Origin: a virus
Direction: 5' to 3' (one strand)
DNA length: 26,814 nucleotides
IMG/VR virus record: IMGVR_UViG_3300042291_000991
Coordinates: 1-26,814 of that record
The notes beneath the pieces are model-generated. The model made no database searches. It saw nothing but the letters and a program-made list of their open reading frames with translations, and was not told where the DNA came from. The position numbers and the translations under genes were made by a program. Numbering within the stretch: position 1 is the stretch's first letter; each line of letters starts with the position of its first letter. Shown one piece after another: positions 1 through 8,271 of the stretch.

Positions 1-1
1 T

Positions 2-532
2 GCACCCATAGATTATCCTTTTATGGTTAGTGCAACCCTAAATTCAAGACCCGGAGTAATTATTCCATTTACCTATGACAATATAGTAGTAGGACGAACA
101 ACTAGATTCTTAGATGATCGTAAACCGGTATGGTTAAATGACTTTCAACCTGGATATGTATTTGGTACTGATTTACAGCATGCTAATTGGCAACATGTAA
201 TTGTAACCGAAGGTATATTTGACGCATTGTCGATTAGCGGGCTTGCACTCATGCACAATACAGTAAGTGATGCACAAGCAAGATTGATACGTACCTTGGG
301 TCGAGAAATAACTGTAGTGCCAGATCAAGATCAACCTGGTATGGAGTTGGTAGAACGTGCCTTGGAGCTGGGTTGGGCAGTCAGCATGCCTGAGTGGGAA
401 GGCTGTAAGGATGTAAACGATGCTGTAATCAAATATGGTCGCTTGGCAACTTTGCTAACTATAATGCAATCAAGGGAAACCAGCCGAATCAAAATAGAAA
501 TGCGGAGAAAACAAGTTGTTAAAAGAATATAA
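2..532 (+). CDS. DNA primase, T4 gp61-like, C-terminal part (5' truncated by window edge)
   Basis: The frame is open from base 2, so the gene begins outside the window; the first in-frame ATG at 23 is probably internal. The visible part contains a TOPRIM fold: the glutamate motif VIVTEGIFDAL (nt about 197-230) and the DxD motif VVPDQDQPG (nt about 313-339), which bind the catalytic metal in primases and topoisomerases. In T4, gp61 makes the pentanucleotide RNA primers for lagging-strand synthesis and works with the gp41 helicase. Here the next gene is that helicase, overlapping by 17 bases, which supports the primase call over other TOPRIM proteins. The zinc-binding N-terminal domain is not in view. 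Confidence 0.8.
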   Translation, partial: APIDYPFMVSATLNSRPGVIIPFTYDNIVVGRTTRFLDDRKPVWLNDFQPGYVFGTDLQHANWQHVIVTEGIFDALSISGLALMHNTVSDAQARLIRTLGREITVVPDQDQPGMELVERALELGWAVSMPEWEGCKDVNDAVIKYGRLATLLTIMQSRETSRIKIEMRRKQVVKRI

Positions 533-1901
533 TGTAGATGTTCAGCGTTTGTTTTTGGAAATGATGTTGTGTGACGCACAGAGTTATGTGCGTGTGCAGA
601 ACATTTATAATCCTGAAAACTTTGATCGCAATCTTAGAGCAGCCGCTGAGTTTATCAAGGAACATTGTGAACAACATCATACCATGCCAGATCGAGCACA
701 GATATCTGCAACCACAGGCATAGCATTACAAGACATTCCAGACTTAAACGACGGACACTTTGATTGGTTTTTGGAGGAATTCGAAGCGTTTACTCGTAGA
801 CAAGAACTAGAACGTGCAATTTTGAAGTCTGCAGACCTGTTGGAGAAAGGCGAGTTTGATCCAGTTGAAAAACTAATCAAGGACGCAGTACAGATATCCT
901 TAACCAAGGATATGGGCACTGATTACTTTGGCAGCCCGGGAGAACGTATTAACCGATACTTTAATTCTGGTGGACAAGTGTCAACAGGTTGGCCGCAAAT
1001 GGATCGATTGTTGTACGGTGGATTCAGCAGAGGTGAACTCAACATCTTTGCTGGTGGTTCTGGATCAGGTAAGAGCTTGGTCATGATGAATATTGCACTC
1101 AACTGGTTACAACAAGGACTCAGCGGTGTTTATATATCGTTAGAATTGAGCGAAGAACTGTGTGCTCTTCGTACAGATGCCATGTTGACCAGCATGAGTA
1201 CCAAGGACATTCGCAAAGACATATCGACTACTGAACTCAAAGTCAAGATGATGGGCAAGAAAGCGGGCGAATATCGTATCAAGGCATTTCCAGCACAAAG
1301 CACAGTAAACGACATTAGAAGTTACATTAAAGAAGTACAGATACAGACTGGTATTAAGATTGACTTTGTTATGGTTGACTACTTGGATTTGTTGATGCCG
1401 GTCAGTGCCAAGGTCAGTCCCAACGACTTGTTTGTCAAAGACAAGTATGTGTCGGAAGAACTGCGTAACTTGGCCAAAGAATTGGGCGTGTTGTTTGTGA
1501 CAGCAAGCCAGTTGAATAGATCAGCAGTGGAAGAAATTGAATTTGACCACAGTCATATATCGGGTGGTATTAGTAAGATCAACACAGCCGACAACGTGTT
1601 TGGTATCTTTACTAGTCGAGCAATGCGTGAACGTGGCCGTTATCAAATACAATGTATGAAGTCACGTAGCTCAACAGGCGTAGGACAGAAGATTGAACTG
1701 GAATACAACATTGAAACCATGCGTATTACAGATCCCGGTGAGGATATGACCAGTCAAGGTCCCAAGCCCAGTATTATGGATTCTATTAAATCTCGTAGTG
1801 ATGTTACTCAATCTGACAGCCAAGAAGACATACCCCGGGTCACAGCTGACATACAGAGCAGCAAGCTAAAACAATTGCTCGGACAAATAAAAACAACTTA
1901 A
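516..1901 (+). CDS. Replicative DNA helicase, DnaB/T4 gp41-like
   Basis: This 461-residue RecA-fold helicase has a Walker A motif GGSGSGKS near residue 180, a Walker B segment MVDYLDLL near 288, and the later TASQLNRSA and SGGISKI motifs typical of the DnaB family. The N-terminal ~150 residues form the helical domain that in this family contacts primase. It would unwind the fork as a hexamer and couple to the primase encoded just upstream. The length is close to that of T4 gp41 (475). I take the TTG at 516 as start because GGAG lies eight bases upstream and the frame has no ATG nearby; the start overlaps the primase end by 17 bases, implying translational coupling. Confidence 0.9.
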   Translation: MLKEYNVDVQRLFLEMMLCDAQSYVRVQNIYNPENFDRNLRAAAEFIKEHCEQHHTMPDRAQISATTGIALQDIPDLNDGHFDWFLEEFEAFTRRQELERAILKSADLLEKGEFDPVEKLIKDAVQISLTKDMGTDYFGSPGERINRYFNSGGQVSTGWPQMDRLLYGGFSRGELNIFAGGSGSGKSLVMMNIALNWLQQGLSGVYISLELSEELCALRTDAMLTSMSTKDIRKDISTTELKVKMMGKKAGEYRIKAFPAQSTVNDIRSYIKEVQIQTGIKIDFVMVDYLDLLMPVSAKVSPNDLFVKDKYVSEELRNLAKELGVLFVTASQLNRSAVEEIEFDHSHISGGISKINTADNVFGIFTSRAMRERGRYQIQCMKSRSSTGVGQKIELEYNIETMRITDPGEDMTSQGPKPSIMDSIKSRSDVTQSDSQEDIPRVTADIQSSKLKQLLGQIKTT

Positions 1902-1906
1902 CATGT

Positions 1907-3049
1907 ATGAAAGATAAAAAATATTTTTGTTACGAAATTTACAAAAATCTTGCCATAGCGTCTGATCCATCCGGAAAGGTGGGATACAGTCCTTGCTCTT
2001 ACTATCGAGGTTTTATTAAAGTTTCAGACGATATTGATATTTCTAAAATTTGGAACAGCCAGGAACATGTAGCGTTAAAACAATCAGTAGAAAATGATCA
2101 GCCAATACCTGGTTGTGCCAGCTGTTATCAAGAAGAAGCTGCTGGCTTAAAAAGCAGAAGGATGGGCTCAAAAGAATTTTATGAGATTTTTCAAAACAAT
2201 ACCGATATCGACATTTCAGGTCCTCAGGGATTGGATTATAGGGTGGGTAATTTGTGTAATCTTAAATGTGTTATATGTGGCCCTAGTAATAGCACGTCGT
2301 GGATTCCGGACTACTCACGCATATACCCAGACCGATCAGTAGAGATTTTTAAGCATCGAAAAAACGAACAGATTTTTTTATCCGATCCCAAAGTAGTTGA
2401 AAATATTAATATTGTGCATTTACACGGTGGTGGTGAACCGCTAATGAGCAATGCCCATATAAAGTTACTAGAACTAATACGCGATACAAAAGGATTATCG
2501 GATGTACGTATCTTATACAATACCAATGGCACGATCAGGGCTAGTGATCAGGTACTTGAATTATTGAGTCAATGCCGGTTAATAGAATTGTATTTTAGTA
2601 TAGACGATGTTGGATCAAGATTTGAATACCAACGCACTGGTGCTAAATGGACAGAGATAGAAGATAATATTTCTTGGTACAAACAGAAAATGCCGCACAA
2701 TCATATGTTTAACATCAATTGCACATGGGGATATTTGAATTTTTATTATCTGCCGGACTTAGTAGATTGGTATAATAAAAACTTTTCTACTAATAGATAT
2801 GGGGATCCAGTTAACCTTATCTTTCAAAAGGCCCTGGGGCAATTTTGTTTATCTTACATATCATCAACTATGTTACAAATGTTTAAAAAAAGATTTGCCA
2901 ATTATCCGACCCTACTGCCTTTGCTATATTCATTGAGTATAGATAACAGTAAGGATCATTCTGAATTTTGGAATTCCATACAAAATATCGATAAGATAAG
3001 AAAACAAGATTTTAAAAATCTTCACTCTGAATGGAGTCAATTACTATGA
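1907..3049 (+). CDS. Radical SAM enzyme with N-terminal twitch/SPASM-like cysteine region
   Basis: The 380-residue protein carries the radical SAM signature CNLKCVIC (CX3CX2C, C117, C121, C124), which ligates the [4Fe-4S] cluster that cleaves S-adenosylmethionine, and a GGEP motif at 175-178 that contacts SAM. Before the barrel are further cysteines (C30, C70, C73 in a CASCYQEE context), like the N-terminal twitch-type auxiliary cluster domain seen in a subfamily of radical SAM proteins. The substrate cannot be told; related proteins modify peptides or small molecules. The stop overlaps the next gene's start (ATGA), so the two probably act together. Base composition is clearly richer in A and T than the helicase, hinting at separate origin. 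It is a likely client for the IscU and IscA encoded downstream. Confidence 0.85.
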   Translation: MKDKKYFCYEIYKNLAIASDPSGKVGYSPCSYYRGFIKVSDDIDISKIWNSQEHVALKQSVENDQPIPGCASCYQEEAAGLKSRRMGSKEFYEIFQNNTDIDISGPQGLDYRVGNLCNLKCVICGPSNSTSWIPDYSRIYPDRSVEIFKHRKNEQIFLSDPKVVENINIVHLHGGGEPLMSNAHIKLLELIRDTKGLSDVRILYNTNGTIRASDQVLELLSQCRLIELYFSIDDVGSRFEYQRTGAKWTEIEDNISWYKQKMPHNHMFNINCTWGYLNFYYLPDLVDWYNKNFSTNRYGDPVNLIFQKALGQFCLSYISSTMLQMFKKRFANYPTLLPLLYSLSIDNSKDHSEFWNSIQNIDKIRKQDFKNLHSEWSQLL

Positions 3050-3570
3050 AGATATTATGTACAGGTAACCCTTCTCATAATACTATAGCTAGTGCTATAC
3101 ATCGGCTGTTTCCGTCTGCTGAATTTGCTAGTCGTGCTACCGGTTACGATCTTAGATTTTGGGATAAAGGAAGCGAAGATCATTTCCGTATGTGTATTAA
3201 AAACTATGATGTTTTCATCAACAGCTCTTATATTTGCAGTGGGGGTCAGTTAGCATTATTAGAAGCTACACACACCGAATGGGCATTAGCGGGCATACAT
3301 GGTCATATTATTAATATTGGAAGTTCAGCAGAATGGGAAGGTATTAATACCAAATTTGATAGCTACAGTATACAAAAAAGAGGACTACGAGATCGTAGCT
3401 TACAGTTAAATGGCAAAAAATGCATAAAAACCTCTCATATTATTGCAGGTGGTCTTAACGACAAGTTACCAGGACACGAAAACTGGTTATCATTAGATGA
3501 TATTGCTGACACCATACTTTGGATATTACAAAATAAAGTACAGATACCGTTGCTGCAAATACAGACTTAG
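3046..3570 (+). CDS. Short-chain dehydrogenase/reductase-like NAD(P)-binding protein
   Basis: A 174-residue protein starting at the ATG that overlaps the radical SAM stop codon (ATGA). The N-terminus MKILCTGNPSHNTIA fits a Rossmann beta-strand and nucleotide loop, although the glycine pattern is reduced. INIGSSAEW followed by YSIQKRG supplies the Ser...YxxxK catalytic set of short-chain dehydrogenases. The protein is shorter than the usual 230-260 residues, so it is a minimal or degenerate member. Coupling to the radical SAM gene suggests a shared pathway, perhaps reduction or epimerisation of a sugar or modified product. AT-rich like its partner. The enzyme class is moderately sure; the substrate is unknown. 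Confidence 0.6.
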   Translation: MKILCTGNPSHNTIASAIHRLFPSAEFASRATGYDLRFWDKGSEDHFRMCIKNYDVFINSSYICSGGQLALLEATHTEWALAGIHGHIINIGSSAEWEGINTKFDSYSIQKRGLRDRSLQLNGKKCIKTSHIIAGGLNDKLPGHENWLSLDDIADTILWILQNKVQIPLLQIQT

Positions 3571-3594
3571 TAGTAAAGTCTAAATAATTATTAT

Positions 3595-3602
3595 AATAAA
3601 TA
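3595..3602 (+). promoter_or_regulatory. Candidate T4-type late promoter (AATAAATA)
   Basis: The octamer differs from the T4 late consensus TATAAATA at one position and is followed by C, as at 15385. It lies 18 bases before the start of the 85-residue gene. A second near-match, TCTAAATA, sits at 3579-3586. The sequence is AT-rich, so chance is possible. Confidence 0.4.
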
Positions 3603-3620
3603 CTCAAAGAGATTATTTTT

Positions 3621-3878
3621 ATGCAAAAACATACACGCAGTATCTTGGAAGAACTAGATACGATCTATCAAGATCGCTTTCAGGATCGAGACCGCCGCTA
3701 CATTGTAGAAAGTCGTGCCACTAATGTGATTGCCAGCGCCATTAGATTAATCGAACAGATTGAATCTGCTTATCCTCCGGATCAAGCAGATAATTTAGTA
3801 AGAAAACTTTTGAATGCAATTCGTGACAAAGATCCTAAAAAATTTACAAGAACCGTGAGAAGAACTGATGCAGATTAA
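3621..3878 (+). CDS. Small conserved-looking phage protein, 85 residues, unknown function
   Basis: A highly charged, probably all-helical protein. Its first half is rich in Asp and Arg (IYQDRFQDRDRRYI) and it ends in a basic stretch before RRTDAD. There is no signal peptide or membrane segment. It follows a candidate late promoter and its 3' end overlaps the start of the 633-residue gene by 11 bases, so the two are probably co-translated and may work as a pair. The open frame, the fit between neighbours and the codon use support a real gene. I do not recognise a named family. Confidence 0.65.
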   Translation: MQKHTRSILEELDTIYQDRFQDRDRRYIVESRATNVIASAIRLIEQIESAYPPDQADNLVRKLLNAIRDKDPKKFTRTVRRTDAD

Positions 3879-5769
3879 CGAAGGCGGTAATGTATTCAAA
3901 GATACAGCCGGTAATCCACTCACCCAGCGTATTGCTCAAGCTGATGTCATGCCCACTGCTCAATGGCTAGAGAAGATTACTGGCCTTGACCTCACTAAAG
4001 ACAAAGACAAGCGTGATGGCAAGCCAATTCGATGGCTAGGATCGACTGGCCGCAAGGCTGATTCAGGCGATCTAGACATGAGTGTTGATGCTGGCGAAAT
4101 GACAAAAGATCAGTTGGTCGCAGTGTTAGCACAATGGGCCAAGAGTAAAGGTGTGGATCCTGCCAAATACATCAAAAAATCAGGCTCTGCTGTGCACTTT
4201 TTTACTGCCATCAATGGCGACCCTAAGAATGGATTTGTACAAACAGACTTTATGTTTAGTAATAAACCAAGATGGACACAATTTGTATTAAGCAGCGATC
4301 CTCGTAGCAAATATAAAGGTGCACTGCGCAACATCATGATGAACAGTATGGCCAAGGCCTTGGGATACAAGTTGAATCAAAACGACGGTATTATGGATCG
4401 TGCTACCAATGAGTTGATCACAGACGATCCTGCTCAGGTAGCTCAAATGCTACTAAATCCCAATGCCACAGTGGCTGATCTTTACAGCGTAGAAGCCATC
4501 CTAAAATCATTGGAAGCAGACCCAAAACGTGCTACCAAGATTGCCGACTTTAAAGCACACATGGATCGCGAAGGCATACAGTTCGACGAAGGCATCTACG
4601 AAACAACAGAACTCTACACTGAATATAACGAAGTCAGCATCATGGCCCGTTTACGTGATCGCATTGTAAATCAAGGTATGCAGGTCATTGTGGAAGGTGT
4701 GCGTATTGAGCACCCCGAGGACATGATATTTGATCAGCGTCCCAGTGCTGGTCTCAAGCAAGCACTAGATGGCATCGTAGCTGCTGCTCGGAATCCTAGT
4801 GAGACCACAGTTAAATGGGACGGAAAACCAGCCATTATATTTGGCCGTAAACCCAACGGGGAATTTGTGCTGACTGATAAGTCGGGATTTGGTGCCAAAG
4901 GCTATGATGGATTGGCTACCAACCCAGAACAGATTGCTAAAATTATGAATATGCGTGGTGGCGAGCGTGGCGAACTTATTGCTCTTTATCAACGATTGTT
5001 TCCTATGCTGCGTCGTGCAGTACCCGAAGACTTTCGCGGCTATGTTCAAGGCGACTTGTTGTACAGTGAAGCACCTGCGTTGAAGGGTGATAATTATGTA
5101 TTCACACCCAATACTGTAACATATACAGTGCCGGCCAACACAGACCTGGGCCAAAAAATTTCACAAAGCACTGCAGCAGTGGCTATTCATACTGCATTGT
5201 CGGCTCCGGGTGCAGCACCTACACCTATACGTGCTGCTGCTTTAGAACCCAGTCCGGGACTGTTGATTTTGGATCCCAGTTTGAAAGAACCACGTGAGAT
5301 CAAGTTAAACGCTGCCACTGTTAAAGATGCTACCAGTCTGCTCACACAGTACGGTGCAGCAATGGATCGTTTGTTTAATCCCGCTGAACTGCGAGCACGT
5401 AAGATCAGCGATTTTCCTATCTTGATTAAAACCTACATCAACAGCCGTGTTCGCGGTGGCAGCTATGACAACTTGATCGGCGGATTTGGCGATTGGGTCA
5501 AACAAAAAGCACCAGCAAAAGCACCACGCATATTTGAATGGGCTACTGAAAACAAGCAGGCAGTGGCAGCACTATTTCAAGCATTCTTAGAAATATCCAG
5601 CCTTAAGAATCAAGTGGTCCGTCAGTTAGATGCACAAGCACACGATGTACAGGCCAGCATCAACAACGAACCTGGACACGAAGGCTATGTGGGCAACGGT
5701 ATGAAGTTTGTGGATCGCATGCGTTTTAGTGCTGCAAACTTTGCCAAAAATAATCCTGAATTAGGATAG
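3868..5769 (+). CDS. Large phage protein: pol-beta-type nucleotidyltransferase domain plus KxDG ligase-like domain
   Basis: A 633-residue protein. Residues 58-70 read GSTGRKADSGDLD, the GS...DxD signature of the pol-beta nucleotidyltransferase superfamily, and VQTDFMF supplies the third acidic residue at D127. After a helical linker (about 180-300) comes TVKWDGKPAIIFGR with K316-W-D-G319, which matches motif I of the DNA/RNA ligase and capping-enzyme superfamily, where the lysine becomes nucleotidylated. GYVQGDLLYSE further on could be motif III. I find no clear motif IV or V. Similar large proteins occur in marine T4-like phages as uncharacterised products (recalled, not searched). A role in RNA or DNA end repair is inference; a structural or head-associated role cannot be excluded. 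The start was chosen at 3868, overlapping the upstream gene by 11 bases. Confidence 0.6.
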   Translation: MQINEGGNVFKDTAGNPLTQRIAQADVMPTAQWLEKITGLDLTKDKDKRDGKPIRWLGSTGRKADSGDLDMSVDAGEMTKDQLVAVLAQWAKSKGVDPAKYIKKSGSAVHFFTAINGDPKNGFVQTDFMFSNKPRWTQFVLSSDPRSKYKGALRNIMMNSMAKALGYKLNQNDGIMDRATNELITDDPAQVAQMLLNPNATVADLYSVEAILKSLEADPKRATKIADFKAHMDREGIQFDEGIYETTELYTEYNEVSIMARLRDRIVNQGMQVIVEGVRIEHPEDMIFDQRPSAGLKQALDGIVAAARNPSETTVKWDGKPAIIFGRKPNGEFVLTDKSGFGAKGYDGLATNPEQIAKIMNMRGGERGELIALYQRLFPMLRRAVPEDFRGYVQGDLLYSEAPALKGDNYVFTPNTVTYTVPANTDLGQKISQSTAAVAIHTALSAPGAAPTPIRAAALEPSPGLLILDPSLKEPREIKLNAATVKDATSLLTQYGAAMDRLFNPAELRARKISDFPILIKTYINSRVRGGSYDNLIGGFGDWVKQKAPAKAPRIFEWATENKQAVAALFQAFLEISSLKNQVVRQLDAQAHDVQASINNEPGHEGYVGNGMKFVDRMRFSAANFAKNNPELG

Positions 5770-5794
5770 GTACTGGCCGATTTCTGTCATTTGG

Positions 5795-5802
5795 TATAAA
5801 TA
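5795..5802 (+). promoter_or_regulatory. T4-type late promoter TATAAATA
   Basis: Exact match to the T4 late-promoter octamer, read by host polymerase with the phage gp55-type sigma factor. It lies 43 bases before the start of the 155-residue putative virion gene, leaving a leader of about 38 bases that contains a strong AAGGAG ribosome site at 5833-5838. It is the best late-promoter match in the window. Confidence 0.75.
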
Positions 5803-5845
5803 AATGCAGGGACAAAACATTCCCACTTAACCAAGGAGCTTTAAA

Positions 5846-6313
5846 ATGGCATTTTTTCCACCAGCAAATGGCGATGCACAACCGGTATTCGCATTAGACT
5901 TAGCAAACGGCCCACAACAAGGCCAAATCTCTTCAGCTGCACTAGTGCAGATGGCAGGTCCAAAACTGGACTTCTTCAGCGTTGTAGTTCAGAACGGTTC
6001 ACAACAGAACATTGACTTGCAAAACCAGTTGGGTAACGTAACATCAGGCGTTTTCACACCAGGTGTTGTTGTTCAACTAAATCAAAGCATTCAAGAGACA
6101 GCCACCATTGCCATGTACCAGGTTGAAGCTGCTTCATCTGGTCTGATCAGCTACGCTGTATATCCAAGTGGTGCTTACACTGCTGCCACTCTGCAAGCTC
6201 AACTGCGTGCCTTGGGCAACATTCAGATCACAGCCAGCGATGGTACAGTGACTGGTGTCAACGTTACAGGTACAGACGTTGTAAACGTAGGTTTCAAACT
6301 AGCTACCAGCTAA
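5846..6313 (+). CDS. Putative virion (head decoration or other abundant structural) protein
   Basis: A 155-residue protein rich in Gln, Asn, Ala, Val and Gly, with no cysteine and alternating hydrophobic residues suggestive of a beta-sandwich. It has no signal peptide or membrane segment. It forms its own transcription unit: an exact late octamer upstream, a strong AAGGAG site eight bases before the ATG, and a rho-independent terminator immediately downstream. Such an arrangement fits a highly expressed late structural protein. Which virion part it belongs to cannot be read from sequence; a capsid decoration protein is the best guess. Confidence 0.6.
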   Translation: MAFFPPANGDAQPVFALDLANGPQQGQISSAALVQMAGPKLDFFSVVVQNGSQQNIDLQNQLGNVTSGVFTPGVVVQLNQSIQETATIAMYQVEAASSGLISYAVYPSGAYTAATLQAQLRALGNIQITASDGTVTGVNVTGTDVVNVGFKLATS

Positions 6314-6338
6314 TTTCGAGTCAGTTTAGTATAGACCC

Positions 6339-6369
6339 AAGCCCCGGATTTATTTTGGGGCTTTCTTTT
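6339..6369 (+). terminator. Rho-independent terminator after the putative virion gene
   Basis: A perfect 7-bp stem, AAGCCCC (6339-6345) with GGGGCTT (6357-6363), an 11-base AT-rich loop and a T-rich tail (TCTTTT). It starts 26 bases after the stop codon of the 155-residue gene. It is the only classical terminator I found. Confidence 0.85.
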
Positions 6370-6389
6370 GACCATTAAATACCTATACT

Positions 6390-7052
6390 ATGCAACCACT
6401 CAACCCAATTCCATTATGGCCTATCCTGATGTATGATTTTCAGTGGGACGACCACGATCAATATCGAGACGAGATTGCCCAGGTATGTTACGACCTCGAA
6501 GAGAAGAAACATGTCAGTAATGTAGCACCAGATGCCAAACGCGGCCTGTACGAAAGCGGATTTGACTTTGTATCTACAGATTCGCCTGCTGTGCTGGCAT
6601 TCAGTCACTGGGCCAAACAGTGTATGTTTCGTGCTGCCGCCAATGCCAACAAGGCCTATTGGCCCCCAGGTATGAATGTCACAGTAGAGATACACGAATC
6701 CTGGTGCCACATCACACGTGATGGTGGCTATCATGACATGCATGCTCATCCTGGTAGTTCTTGGTCTGCTATCTATTACGTAGACACCGGAGACATGGGT
6801 GCTGCTGAAGATAAAAATGGTGTCAACAGATTTTACAACCCCAATAATTGTGCCTATGCAGATGCAGGAATGGCCTGGACCAATCGCAACACCAGCATTG
6901 ACTTCAGAGCTGAACCTGGTATGATGGTTGTTTTCCCCAGTTGGCTACAACATTCTGCTGTGGTTTATCGCGGCACCAAGGATCGTATTGTGATTGCGTT
7001 GAATTGCAGAATTACTCGGTCTGATATGTCACAGGTGTCGATATCAACATGA
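6390..7052 (+). CDS. 2-oxoglutarate/Fe(II)-dependent oxygenase-like protein
   Basis: A 220-residue protein resembling the TIGR02466-type putative 2OG-Fe(II) oxygenases. The metal region is YHDMHAHPG (H115, H118, H120), followed by the strand SAIYYVDTGD. The distal histidine is in PSWLQHSAV (H188), and the downstream arginine that would bind 2-oxoglutarate is in the RGTKDRIVIALN segment. The fold's double-stranded beta-helix is expected around these. Such enzymes hydroxylate proteins, nucleic acids or small molecules, and the substrate is not evident here. The stop overlaps the next start (ATGA), so it is co-translated with the 146-residue protein, which may be its substrate or simply a neighbour. 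These oxygenases are frequent in T4-like marine phages. Confidence 0.75.
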   Translation: MQPLNPIPLWPILMYDFQWDDHDQYRDEIAQVCYDLEEKKHVSNVAPDAKRGLYESGFDFVSTDSPAVLAFSHWAKQCMFRAAANANKAYWPPGMNVTVEIHESWCHITRDGGYHDMHAHPGSSWSAIYYVDTGDMGAAEDKNGVNRFYNPNNCAYADAGMAWTNRNTSIDFRAEPGMMVVFPSWLQHSAVVYRGTKDRIVIALNCRITRSDMSQVSIST

Positions 7053-7489
7053 CTTTACGAATAAAATGCACCACACGCTTTGACATCACAGAAACTGGCA
7101 TACGTAATCGTGTGTTCAGATCAAACATGCCATTCCGGGACAAAACTGGACGAACAATTGTAACACAAGCAGAATGGCAACAAGCTAGAAATCAACAAGC
7201 TAATTGGGAAACTGTGAATCAAGTGATCAGTTTGCGTACACTGCCTGAGCGTATATCAGCTCCGATGGCAGATTCTGCTGCTGCAACTTGGTCATTTGAA
7301 TTTGACGTAGTTGACCCTGGTTCTATTGCTCATAACAACGACCCTGTGGGTTATCTAATAGCTGACTGCAACGGGGTTCCGATGATAACTGGACTTGGAG
7401 AATCTTCTGATAATGCTGCATTTTTATCCAGCCAAGACACAGCAGCCAATATTTGGTTTGATGTTGTTCAACAGATTGACCATAAATAA
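7049..7489 (+). CDS. Unknown phage protein, 146 residues
   Basis: It starts in an ATGA overlap with the oxygenase gene. The sequence looks beta-rich (TWSFEFDVVDPG, VGYLIADCNGVPMI), without signal peptide, membrane span or recognisable catalytic motif. It might be a virion or tail-associated protein, judging only by its place among late-type genes. The terminal codons CAT AAA TAA also form a late-promoter octamer for the following gene. I do not recognise a named family. Confidence 0.6.
   Translation: MTLRIKCTTRFDITETGIRNRVFRSNMPFRDKTGRTIVTQAEWQQARNQQANWETVNQVISLRTLPERISAPMADSAAATWSFEFDVVDPGSIAHNNDPVGYLIADCNGVPMITGLGESSDNAAFLSSQDTAANIWFDVVQQIDHK
7481..7488 (+). promoter_or_regulatory. Candidate T4-type late promoter (CATAAATA) inside the end of the 146-residue gene
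   Basis: One mismatch from TATAAATA. Transcription would start near 7494, 14 bases before the ATG at 7508, with AAGGA just ahead of it. The octamer is made from the last two codons and the stop of the preceding gene. Confidence 0.5.
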
Positions 7490-7507
7490 TCTGTCTAAGG
7501 ATACATT

Positions 7508-7771
7508 ATGGTTGATACTACTGATATCGAAAAAAAGAGTTTGGAAGCACACGTGGAATTGTGTGCTGAACGTTATCGATTTCTAGAAAATAAGTTGGAG
7601 ACAGTGGAAGCCACTGTCAGTAACGTCAATGAAATGGTTGTTGATATTCGAGACATGATGGATAAAATAGTAGACAAACGTAATAATCAGATAATCAACT
7701 GGGGCACTGCTATTATAGGCAGCCTAGTAGCTTCTATTGTGTACCTTGTGATGCAATACGTGATCAAATGA
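7508..7771 (+). CDS. Small coiled-coil protein with C-terminal membrane segment, 87 residues
   Basis: The first ~60 residues form a heptad-like helix (LENKLETVEATVSNVNEMV, then DIRDMMDKIVDK). The C-terminus holds a single membrane span, roughly residues 65-85 (WGTAIIGSLVASIVYLVMQY). The layout, a cytoplasmic coiled coil anchored at its C-terminal end, occurs in small phage proteins next to structural or lysis genes. A spanin or holin role is possible but unsupported: it has no signal peptide and only one span. AAGGA precedes the ATG, and the stop overlaps the next gene's start (ATGA). Confidence 0.65.
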   Translation: MVDTTDIEKKSLEAHVELCAERYRFLENKLETVEATVSNVNEMVVDIRDMMDKIVDKRNNQIINWGTAIIGSLVASIVYLVMQYVIK

Positions 7772-8271
7772 AAAAACAAGAAAAGATTCTACAAAAGCTA
7801 CAACAAATTGTTGAGCCAGAATATAACCAGCTTAAATCTAATATGATTATAGCTCAAAACAATCAATATCATGTGTTTGATCGATATACTATAGAAAAAT
7901 CTGCTGACAACACTTATTCAGTTGCAAGACAACGTTATGTAGACAAAATTTTCTCTACATTGCCAGTAGCCCTGAGTTGGTGTATTGCAGACAAGATTCG
8001 AAACAGTCGATTGGCTTATGCTTTACAAAATTTAGATCAAGAGCGTTTAAGAATTGCTGCAGATGTGTTTGTTAGAGAATCCTTGTTAAAACAAATAAAA
8101 GACCCTGAACGCAGAGAAATAACATATATTAAAATTACAGCCAAAAAACAAGGTCTTAGAGCTGTAGAAAATCGTCTTGCCAAATGTGTTAGTTTGGCTA
8201 AATACTATCAGATACGAGGATTCAACCGCGATGAAACTGCACGAACTAGACACACTCAAACAACAAGATAA
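7768..8271 (+). CDS. Unknown phage protein, 167 residues, helical and basic
   Basis: It starts by ATGA overlap with the membrane-anchored coiled-coil gene. The protein is rich in Lys, Gln and Arg and predicted mainly helical, with the segment LPVALSWCIADKIRNSRLAYAL in the middle and an ending rich in Arg and Thr. No enzyme motif, signal or membrane span is visible. Its last 41 bases overlap the start of the next gene in another frame, which is a long overlap even for a phage. Position suggests a virion assembly role. I do not recognise the family. Confidence 0.6.
   Translation: MKKQEKILQKLQQIVEPEYNQLKSNMIIAQNNQYHVFDRYTIEKSADNTYSVARQRYVDKIFSTLPVALSWCIADKIRNSRLAYALQNLDQERLRIAADVFVRESLLKQIKDPERREITYIKITAKKQGLRAVENRLAKCVSLAKYYQIRGFNRDETARTRHTQTTR

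Noticed and set aside
4765-5154. 129-codon minus-strand frame inside the 633-residue gene
   Set aside because: A shadow of a well-supported plus-strand gene; cysteine- and histidine-rich, with no motif or ribosome site.
6374-6381. ATTAAATA before the 2OG oxygenase as a late promoter
   Set aside because: Two mismatches and only eight bases before the ATG, leaving almost no leader.
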